Under the pieces are notes generated by a model. That model saw only the letters and a list, made by a program, of their open reading frames with translations, was not told the DNA's origin and made no database searches. A stretch of 56,283 nucleotides of DNA from Amycolatopsis vastitatis (GTDB taxonomy: Bacteria; Actinomycetota; Actinomycetes; Mycobacteriales; Pseudonocardiaceae). Both the position numbers and the translations under genes were made by a program. The stretch is from the NCBI RefSeq assembly GCF_002234595.1, contig NZ_NMUL01000083.1:1-56283 (forward strand), in the 5' to 3' direction. Below, piece after piece: positions 15,543-22,389 of the stretch (positions are counted from its first letter, which is position 1; the number at the start of each line of letters is the position of its first letter).

Positions 15543-16883
15543 TCAGGCCGCGAAACCGGGCTGCCAGCGCTCCACGATGCCCCTGGCCGGGATCTCCGCG
15601 TCGAGCTGGCAGAGGATGCCCGTCGACCCCGCCGTCACCCGGTGGATCATCAGGTACTCGGGCGGCAGGTTGAGCAACCGGCCGACCCGGAAGTCGTTGC
15701 CGCGGCTGTCGCCCACCCGCCCCGCCTGCTTCTGCATCCAGCGGCGCGTGAAGTGGAACGTCGGCTCGGCCAGCGGCTCGGTGAACGGCGCGAGGTACGC
15801 CAGCACCTCGTCCGCGGTCAGGTCGCTGTCGGCGCGGATGAACCGGTTCTCCCGCAGCAGGCGCATCAGTCCGGCGGACTCGCCGTCGAGGGCCAGCCGC
15901 GTCATCTCGCCCAGGTGGCGGGGGATGCCGTCGGGCAGCCGGGCGACGCCGCCGAAGTCGATGACGCACAGCCGGTCGTCGGCCGTGATCATGAAGTTGC
16001 CCGGGTGCGGGTCGGAGTGCAGCAGGTGGACGCGCTCGGGGGAGGAGTAGTGGAACTCCGCCAGCAGCCTGCCCGCCAGGTTCCGGGTCTCGCGGTCGCC
16101 GTCGGCGATCACCTTCGACAACGGCGTGCCGTTCGCCCATTCGGTGACGACGACCTTCGGCGCGCTGGCCACCACCCGGGGCACCAGGATGCCGGGGTCG
16201 CCGTCGAACGCCTTCGCGAAGGCACGCTGGTTCTGGGCCTCGGCCTGGTAGTCGAGCTCCTCGTTCATCCGTTCGGCGAGCTCGGCGAGCAGCGGCTTGA
16301 CCTCGGTGCCGGGCACGAACGCCTGGAACAGCCTGCTGAACCGCTGCAGCTGCCGCAGGTCACTGCGCAACGCCTCGTCGGCGCCCGGGTACTGCACCTT
16401 GACGGCGACCTCGCGGCCGTCGTGCCAGACCGCGCGGTGCACCTGGCCGATGCTCGCGGCCGCCGACGGCTCGTCGTCGAACGACGCGAACCGGCTGGCC
16501 CAGGTGCGGCCCAGCTGCTCGGCGAGCACCCGGTGGGTCTGCCGGGCCGGCATCGGCGGCGCGGCGGCCTGCAGCTTCGTCAGCGCCTCGCGGTACGGCT
16601 TCGCCATGTCATCCGGCACTGCGGCCTCGAACACGCTCAGCGCCTGGCCGAACTTCATCGCCCCGCCCTTGAGCGTGCCGAGCACCTCGAACAGCTGCTC
16701 GGCGGCCTTGGCCGAGAGCGTCGCGCTCACCTGCTCCGCGCTTTGGCCGGCGAGCCTCTTGCCCCACCCGCCGACCGCCCGGCCGGCGATGCCGAGCGGG
16801 AGACTGGCGAGCTTGGCGGTACGGGCGGCACCCTTGCGCGGCATCGCGGTGTCGCGATCGGCCGGGTCGCGGAAGTCGGTCAC
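15543..16883 (-). CDS. ABC1/AarF (UbiB-like) atypical protein kinase
   Basis: A 446-residue ABC1-family kinase. Motifs in order are KFGQ (the KxGQ motif, in GAMKFGQALS near residue 78), the alanine-rich loop AAASIGQVHRA, the VAIK-like AVKVQYPG lysine, a catalytic loop HSDPHPGNFM and the metal-binding DFGG. The family is linked to quinone or lipid metabolism elsewhere; the actinobacterial members have no settled substrate. The GTG at 16883 is the only good start. It lies downstream of, and in the same direction as, the ThiF-like gene; this pair and the nearby uvrD2-whiB7 match Rv3196-Rv3198c in M. tuberculosis. Confidence 0.9.
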   Translation of the reverse strand: MTDFRDPADRDTAMPRKGAARTAKLASLPLGIAGRAVGGWGKRLAGQSAEQVSATLSAKAAEQLFEVLGTLKGGAMKFGQALSVFEAAVPDDMAKPYREALTKLQAAAPPMPARQTHRVLAEQLGRTWASRFASFDDEPSAAASIGQVHRAVWHDGREVAVKVQYPGADEALRSDLRQLQRFSRLFQAFVPGTEVKPLLAELAERMNEELDYQAEAQNQRAFAKAFDGDPGILVPRVVASAPKVVVTEWANGTPLSKVIADGDRETRNLAGRLLAEFHYSSPERVHLLHSDPHPGNFMITADDRLCVIDFGGVARLPDGIPRHLGEMTRLALDGESAGLMRLLRENRFIRADSDLTADEVLAYLAPFTEPLAEPTFHFTRRWMQKQAGRVGDSRGNDFRVGRLLNLPPEYLMIHRVTAGSTGILCQLDAEIPARGIVERWQPGFAA

Positions 16884-16943
16884 ACCGGCGATTCTGCCCT
16901 GCGTCCTCGGCGGCGCGCAGCCTGCTTGCGACGTCTTGGTGGC

Positions 16944-17990
16944 CTACGTCTCCTGGAGTACCGCCCGGGCGCCGCAGCCGCAGCGGGGATGTGGCGGCCA
17001 GCCGCGGTGGCGGATGCGGCCGTCGAAGGCGTCGATCTCGAGGGTGGCGTTCCACGTCGGTGGCGGTGGCTCGGCCGGCGAGAGGAGCCGCATGGCCTGG
17101 GCGACGGCCAGCGACGCGCAGGCGTGGACCGCACCGAGGTCGGGCCGCTGGTGCCGGCCCGCCAGCTGCCCGGCGACGCGCGGCCAGCACGGGTCGAGAT
17201 CCGTCCGGTGCAGGTCGGCGCAGCGCAGGCACGAGCTGCGGCCCGGCAGCACCAGCGGCCCCACGATGCCGGTCCCGTCGCGGACGCGCACCAGCAGGTG
17301 CGGGACACCCTCGTCCATCAGGTCGGCGACGACTTCGGGAGCCGGCACCACGGCGTCGGTGAGCAGGGCCATGTCCGGCTGTCGGTCGTGCAGGCGCGTG
17401 ACGCGGACCTCGGGGCCGACCCGGTGGAGCAGGGCGCCGAGTGCCTCCCGCCGGGCCCGTCCGACGTCCGCGTCGGTGAAGCCCGAGCCGAGGTCGTGCT
17501 CGGTCACCACACCGGACACCCGCAGGTCGACGTGCCCGACGCCCGCGTTGGCCAGCAGGACGGCGACGGCGACCGCCAGGCGGCCGTCACCGTGCACCGA
17601 CACCGCGGCGGCGCGCCGCCGGTCCGTCAACGCTGCCTGGTGGTGCCGGGCCCGCAGGGACCAGAGGCCGGTCTCACCGCGCGGACCCGGGCTGTCGGGC
17701 CTTCCGGCGTCGACGACCAGCCCGAGCGCGGTGAGCTGCCGGAGCAGCGTCCGCAGCTGGTCGCGGTGTTCGCTCTCGGCGAGCAGGAGCCGCTCGACGG
17801 GCTGGCTGCCGTCGAGGGCGCGCACCTGCCGGGCGAGGTCCGGGGGCAGGTTTTCGACGATCACGCCGTGGCGCGGGTCGAGCCCGATCTGGATCTCGCG
17901 CGGGCCACGGTCCAGCACCGTCAGGCCCGGGAGCAGGGCGGGGTGTGTGGGTAACAGGACCGGAGGCATGTCCGCGGTGGAGAGGAGCAT
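16944..17990 (-). CDS. ThiF/E1-like TOMM-type protein (cyclodehydratase-like, orphan)
   Basis: A 348-residue protein of the type annotated as TOMM precursor leader peptide-binding or bacteriocin-biosynthesis cyclodehydratase domain. The N-terminal region (about residues 20-95) could form the leader-recognition fold, and the middle (about 100-230) a ThiF-like fold that lacks an obvious ATP-binding GxGxxG. Zinc-type cysteines appear as CLRCADLHR (about 257-265) and HPRCGCG near the C terminus. In azoline-natural-product pathways such proteins present a precursor peptide to a YcaO enzyme, but no YcaO or precursor gene is nearby. It resembles Rv3196 in position. ATG 17990 was used; ATG 17969 is possible. 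Confidence 0.78.
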   Translation of the reverse strand: MLLSTADMPPVLLPTHPALLPGLTVLDRGPREIQIGLDPRHGVIVENLPPDLARQVRALDGSQPVERLLLAESEHRDQLRTLLRQLTALGLVVDAGRPDSPGPRGETGLWSLRARHHQAALTDRRRAAAVSVHGDGRLAVAVAVLLANAGVGHVDLRVSGVVTEHDLGSGFTDADVGRARREALGALLHRVGPEVRVTRLHDRQPDMALLTDAVVPAPEVVADLMDEGVPHLLVRVRDGTGIVGPLVLPGRSSCLRCADLHRTDLDPCWPRVAGQLAGRHQRPDLGAVHACASLAVAQAMRLLSPAEPPPPTWNATLEIDAFDGRIRHRGWPPHPRCGCGARAVLQET

Positions 17991-18050
17991 GTCCGCAGGA
18001 TCGCACCAGGCGGCGACGGGAGAGTCCGTGAAGACGGCGGAACGGCCGAG

Positions 18051-18080
18051 TTATCCACAATTGAAACCGGCTGTGGACAA
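18051..18080. promoter_or_regulatory. Inverted DnaA-box pair between divergent genes
   Basis: TTATCCACA (18051-18059) faces TGTGGACAA (18072-18080) across 12 bases. Both are exact DnaA boxes, and the two centres are 21 bp apart. They lie in the 149-bp region between the ThiF-like gene and the divergent metallopeptidase gene. A pair with the same orientation and spacing is at 56149-56178. Confidence 0.65.
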
Positions 18081-18139
18081 CTCGGGTCTGTGACCTCAAC
18101 GCACTCGGGATTGTCGGTGTCTGGCCTTACCGTGGTCGG

Positions 18140-18730
18140 GTGGTCGAAGCACGGACGCCCTCACTGAGAGGCTCGGGGGAGACGAACCCCCCGTCGGACA
18201 CACCAGGACACAAGGTCGAAGTGCGGCGCAGCCAGCGCCGGCACCGGACGGTCACCGCGTATTGGAACGACGACACGCTCGTCGTGCTCATCCCCGCGCG
18301 GATGACCAGGGCGGAGGAGAAACACTGGGTCGCCGAGATGGAGCGCAAACTGCAGCGCTCCGAACCCCGTCGTCCGGCGTCCCCGAAGACGTCGGACGAA
18401 GCCCTGCTAGCGCGCTGCGCGCTGCTGTCGGGCAAGTACCTGGACGGCAACGCGACGCCGGCGAGCGTCCGCTGGGTGCCGCCGATGCGCACGCGGTGGG
18501 CGTCCTGCACGCCGGTCGACGCGACCATCCGGGTCAGCGACCGGCTGCGGAAGGTCCCTCCGTGGGTGCTGGACTACGTGCTGGTGCACGAGCTGGCGCA
18601 CCTGCGCGAGCCCGGCCACGACGCGGCGTTCTGGGCGCTGGTGCGGCGGTACCCGAAGACCGAACGCGCGATGGGATACCTCGAGGGGCTGTCGGCCGCA
18701 GCCGGGTGGGGGATCTCCACCGAGGACTGA
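18140..18730 (+). CDS. YgjP-type (M48-like) zinc metallopeptidase
   Basis: A 196-residue protein with a zinc peptidase motif HELAHLREPGHDAAFW near residues 154-169: HExxH plus a third His six residues on, as in the YgjP/DUF45 and SprT-like groups. The preceding WVPPMRTRWASC segment is also typical of the family. It has no signal peptide, so it acts in the cytosol. The substrate is unknown. GTG 18140 has TACCGT (18128-18133) exactly six bases upstream, a leaderless arrangement. It is divergent from the ThiF-like gene. Confidence 0.85.
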   Translation: MVEARTPSLRGSGETNPPSDTPGHKVEVRRSQRRHRTVTAYWNDDTLVVLIPARMTRAEEKHWVAEMERKLQRSEPRRPASPKTSDEALLARCALLSGKYLDGNATPASVRWVPPMRTRWASCTPVDATIRVSDRLRKVPPWVLDYVLVHELAHLREPGHDAAFWALVRRYPKTERAMGYLEGLSAAAGWGISTED

Positions 18731-18829
18731 GCGGGTGACGGTGACCGGGGTGGTCCGCTGTGCGGGCCACCCCGGTCGCGTCGCGGGCGCGGTGATGGCC
18801 GGACGGTAGGTCGCGGGTGCTCGACGGGT

Positions 18830-18992
18830 GGACCCGCGTGCCCGGACGGTCGGTTCGCGTGCCTGGAGGGTCGGTTCGCGTGCCTGGAGGGTCGGCTGGC
18901 GTGCCTGGTGGGTCGGCTGGCGTGCCTGGAGGGTCAACTCGCGTGATTGGGGGGTCGACTCGCGTGATTGAGGGGTCGACACGCGGGGATTG
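18830..18992. repeat. 21-bp tandem repeat array between convergent genes (inverted copy)
   Basis: Eight consecutive 21-bp units with the core CGCGTG or a variant starting at 18835, 18856, 18877, 18898, 18919, 18940, 18961 and 18982. The consensus is close to GGTCGRYTCGCGTGMYTGGRG. Reverse-complemented, it reads like the array at 1-224 (ATCACGCGAGTCGACC). It lies in the 354-bp gap between the convergent peptidase and DUF2342 genes. The rest of that gap shows a weak GTGACCGGGG..CCACCCCGGTCGC inverted repeat (about 18735-18780), possibly a terminator. Confidence 0.88.
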
Positions 18993-19084
18993 GCAGGCTG
19001 GGGTAGCGGCGGGTGGTGGTGCTGGTGCCGGAAATGGAGACGGGCGCCTCGCGGATCGCGAGACGCCCGGCTCCGGGGCACTGC

Positions 19085-20464
19085 TCAGCTCTTGGTGTCG
19101 TCGCCCTTGGCGTCGTCGTCCGGGGGCGGCGTGTCCTGCTGCTCGCGCTCCGCGCGCTCGGAACGTTCCGTGCGCTCCAGCTCGGCGATCGGGTCCAGGT
19201 CGTCGAGCGAGCCGCTCGAGCCCACCCGCTCCGCGAAGTCGATCGGCTCGTCCAGGTCCTCGGCCGTCGGCATCAGGTCCGGGTGGGACCAGAGGCCGTC
19301 GCGCTTGTCGAGGCCGTGACGGTCGCCCACCAGCTTCCACAGCGCCGAGGCCGCCCGCATCCGGCGGGGGCGCAGCTCCAGGCCCATCAGCGTGGCGAAC
19401 GTCTGCTCCGCCGGGCCGCCCGTCGCGCGGCGGCGGCGCAGCGTCTCGCGCAGCGCGTCCGCGCCGGGGAGACGGTCGCCGACCGCTTCCGACACCACCA
19501 CGTCGACCCAGCCCTCGACCAGGGCGAGCAGCGTCTCCAGGCGGTTCAGCGCCGCCTTCTGCTCCTCCGTCGTCTGGGGCTCCAGGAGCCCGGACGACAT
19601 GGCCTCTTCGATGCTCGCCGGGTTCGCCGGGTCGATCCGGCCGGCCAGCGACTCGAGCGCCGACGTGTCGACCGTGATGCCGTGGGCGAACTCCTCGACC
19701 GTCGCCAGCAGCCGCTGCCGCAGCCACGGCACGTGCGTGAACAGGCGCTGGTGCGCGGCTTCGCGCGCGGCCAGGAACACCAGGATCTCGCTGTTCGGCA
19801 GCTCCAGGCCCTCGGCGAACTTCTCGATGTTCGCCGGCAGCAGCGCCGACGTCCCGGCCGGGGCCAGCGGCAGGCCGATCTCGGACGCCGTCAGCATCTC
19901 CGACGCCAGCTGCGCCAGCGCGTTGCCGAGCTGGGAGCCGAACGCCATCCCGCCCATCTGCCCCATCATCTGCAGCAGCGGGCCGGCGGCCTGCTTGGCC
20001 TCCTCCGGCAGTGCTTCCATCCAAGCGCCCGAGACCTGCCTGGCCACCGGGTCGCACAGCCGCTGCCACGTCGGGAGGGTCTTCTCCACCCAGGACCGCG
20101 GCGACCACGCGACCGTCGACGTCGCACCCGCCGGGAACACCGTCGCGGCGTCGAGCCACAGCTCGGCCAGGTGGGCGGCGTCACGCACCGCGGCGTTCGC
20201 GTCGTCGCCGCCGCGGAAGCCCAGCTTGCTCTCGCCGGTGTTGCCCTCGCTGCCGAGGGTCTGCAGGGCGATCTGCTTGGCGAGGTCGTAGTTCACCGGC
20301 CCGCTGGAGCTGCCCGCCTGGCTGAGCATCTGGCCCAGCTGGCTCAGCATCTGCCCGAGCTGGTTGAAGGCCTCGGCGCCGGACTGCTGCCCGCCTTCCG
20401 AGGGGTCGTTCTCACCTCGTTTGTCGGGATCGGAAGGTCCGAAGCCGAACGGGGGTTTGCTCAT
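19085..20464 (-). CDS. Zinc-dependent metalloprotease/hydrolase family protein (DUF2342)
   Basis: A 459-residue protein of the actinobacterial DUF2342 group (Rv3195-like). The central helical core contains AAREAAHQRLFTHVPWLRQRL (about residues 224-244), with the His residues likely to bind zinc, and EEFAHGITVD. The N terminus is Gly/Gln-rich and the C terminus is charged and probably disordered (ERTERSERAEREQQDTPPP). Peptidase activity has been proposed for the family but the substrate is not known. ATG 20464 has a -10-like TACGGT (plus-strand 20471-20476) six bases upstream. It is divergent from the PDZ protease gene. Confidence 0.85.
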   Translation of the reverse strand: MSKPPFGFGPSDPDKRGENDPSEGGQQSGAEAFNQLGQMLSQLGQMLSQAGSSSGPVNYDLAKQIALQTLGSEGNTGESKLGFRGGDDANAAVRDAAHLAELWLDAATVFPAGATSTVAWSPRSWVEKTLPTWQRLCDPVARQVSGAWMEALPEEAKQAAGPLLQMMGQMGGMAFGSQLGNALAQLASEMLTASEIGLPLAPAGTSALLPANIEKFAEGLELPNSEILVFLAAREAAHQRLFTHVPWLRQRLLATVEEFAHGITVDTSALESLAGRIDPANPASIEEAMSSGLLEPQTTEEQKAALNRLETLLALVEGWVDVVVSEAVGDRLPGADALRETLRRRRATGGPAEQTFATLMGLELRPRRMRAASALWKLVGDRHGLDKRDGLWSHPDLMPTAEDLDEPIDFAERVGSSGSLDDLDPIAELERTERSERAEREQQDTPPPDDDAKGDDTKS

Positions 20465-20565
20465 GTGTCCACCGTACGCGGATCGGCGGCCGTCGAGCGC
20501 GTCAACCGGACCCATGTGCGTGGCCTTCACCGGGAAGCGAACGCGGTCACCGTACGCTGTCGGTC

Positions 20566-21672
20566 GTGACCAAGTCCTCCGAGGAGACCGCCCCCGCGAA
20601 GAGCGCCCCGGAACCGGCGGCGGAGCCGGCCGGCGAGGCCCGGCGGATGACCCGCCGCGGCTGGACACTGGTGGTCAGCGGCTCGCTGTTCCTGATCTTC
20701 GTGGTGCTCGGCTCGGTCGTGCCGGTGCCGTTCGTCGCGATCAGCCCCGGTCCCACCTACGACACGCTCGGTCGCGACGCGGCGGGCAACCCGGTCATCC
20801 AGGTCACCGGTCACGCGACCCAGCAGACCACCGGCGAGCTGCGGATGACGACCGTCTCCCTGCACGACGGCGTCACCCTGTTCCAGGGCCTCGGCTTCTG
20901 GGCCAGCGGCCGGTTCGCGCTCGCGCCGCGCGAGGACTACTTCAAGCCCGGCGAGACCAACGAGCAGGTCAAGCAGGAGAACATCCAGCAGCTGCAGGAC
21001 TCCCAGACGAACGCCCAGGTCGCCGCCCTCCGCAAGCTCGGCTACCCGATCAAGGTGCTGGCGAAGCAGATCGTCTCCGGCAGCCCGGCCGACCACGTGC
21101 TCGCCCCGGGCGACCGGCTGATCACCGTCAACGGCAAGAAGATCGTCGAGGCCGCGGACGTGCGCGCGGCGCTGACCGGCACCCTGCCCGGCCAGACCGT
21201 CCAGATCACCTTCCAGTCCGACGGCCAGCCCGAGCGGACCGTGCCGCTCACGCTCGCCGCGCGCCCCGACCGCAAGGAGGGCTTCATCGGCCTCACCGCG
21301 GTCGACCGCGCCGACGCGCCGTTCACCGTGAACATCTCCCTGCAGGACGTCGGCGGCCCGTCGGCCGGGCTGATGTTCACCCTCGCCATCATCGACCGGC
21401 TGCAGCCCGGCGACCTCGCGGGCGGCAGGCACATCGCCGGCACCGGCGAGATCACCGAGACCGGCGAGGTCGACCCGATCGGGGGGATCTCGTTCAAGGT
21501 CGTCGGCGCGCGCGAGGCGGGTGCCACCGAGTTCCTGGTGCCCGAGCACAACTGCGCCGAAGCCAAGACCGCCGCGCCCGCCGGGCTCAACCTCATCAAG
21601 GTGTCCACACTGGACGACGCGCTCGCCCAGCTGGCCAACCTCAAGGCGGGGCGCCCGACGGCCTCCTGCTAG
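20566..21672 (+). CDS. PDZ domain, Lon-like (S16) membrane-anchored protease
   Basis: A 368-residue protein like M. tuberculosis Rv3194c. One N-terminal transmembrane segment (about residues 33-55: TLVVSGSLFLIFVVLGSVV) anchors it, a PDZ domain covers roughly 165-245 (IVSGSPADHVLAPGDRLITVNGK), and a Lon-type protease domain follows. The Ser-Lys dyad appears as Ser266 in GGPSAGLMF and Lys311 in GGISFKVVGA. It is likely an extracytoplasmic, ATP-independent protease. GTG 20566 has TACGCT seven bases upstream. Confidence 0.92.
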   Translation: MTKSSEETAPAKSAPEPAAEPAGEARRMTRRGWTLVVSGSLFLIFVVLGSVVPVPFVAISPGPTYDTLGRDAAGNPVIQVTGHATQQTTGELRMTTVSLHDGVTLFQGLGFWASGRFALAPREDYFKPGETNEQVKQENIQQLQDSQTNAQVAALRKLGYPIKVLAKQIVSGSPADHVLAPGDRLITVNGKKIVEAADVRAALTGTLPGQTVQITFQSDGQPERTVPLTLAARPDRKEGFIGLTAVDRADAPFTVNISLQDVGGPSAGLMFTLAIIDRLQPGDLAGGRHIAGTGEITETGEVDPIGGISFKVVGAREAGATEFLVPEHNCAEAKTAAPAGLNLIKVSTLDDALAQLANLKAGRPTASC

Positions 21673-21689
21673 GGCCCCGCCGCCTTCTC

Positions 21690-22241
21690 TTAGGGCAACA
21701 GCGTCGCTTTGAGCGCTTCGACCAGATTCGGGGCCAGGTCCGGGCTTTCCACGATCTCGTCGACCGACTCGTCCGTTCCGTCCGCCGTCCCGATGCCGCG
21801 CAGCCGCATCACGCAGGCGCCTTCGCCGTCGCGCAGGACGGCGGCGACCAGGCGGGCCTCCGTCCGCTGCGGGTGGTCGGCGGCCGCGCGGCGCAGGCTC
21901 TCCGCGTCCGCCTCGGCGACGTCCGGCAGCTCCGACTCCGAGCCCGGCGGCAGCACGATGATCTCCTGGGCCAGCGCGCACCCGATGACCAGATCCGGCC
22001 ACGCGATCCGGCCCAGCGCCTCGGCCAGGTCGCCCTCCGGCAGCGCTTCCTGGGCCACCGGCGTCAGCGGGTTCGCCCGGTCGAGCTGCCCGGCCAGCTC
22101 CGGCTGCTCGTCCAGCAGCGCCGCCGTCGGCACCAGCGCGAACAGCTGCGGCGGCTGGTCCCAGCCACCCGCGGCCATGAACTCCTCGATCTCACGGGCG
22201 AGCGCGGCCACGCCGGCCTGTCGCGCTTCGTTCGCTGCCAT
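21690..22241 (-). CDS. PPA1309 family protein
   Basis: A 183-residue protein matching the actinobacterial PPA1309 family in sequence character and position between the PDZ protease and UPF0182 genes. It is acidic with no membrane segment; conserved-looking parts are GWDQPPQLFALVPT and WPDLVIGCALAQEI. The C-terminal RLRGIGTADGTDE is also typical. Its function is unknown. ATG 22241 was used; GTG 22247, two codons upstream, is equally possible. It is convergent with the PDZ gene, with only 17 bp between the two stops. Confidence 0.82.
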   Translation of the reverse strand: MAANEARQAGVAALAREIEEFMAAGGWDQPPQLFALVPTAALLDEQPELAGQLDRANPLTPVAQEALPEGDLAEALGRIAWPDLVIGCALAQEIIVLPPGSESELPDVAEADAESLRRAAADHPQRTEARLVAAVLRDGEGACVMRLRGIGTADGTDESVDEIVESPDLAPNLVEALKATLLP

Positions 22242-22389
22242 GCGCACATCGTGTCAGGTCGACCGGCGCGCGACGCCGCGAGTCCGGTTCGGGCGGGTCC
22301 CGGGAACTCCACCGGGCATCCGTAGAGTTAGGGAATCAGGGGGCGCACGCGCCCCTGCTCAAGTGTTCACGAAGACAGGAGCGTGTGCC

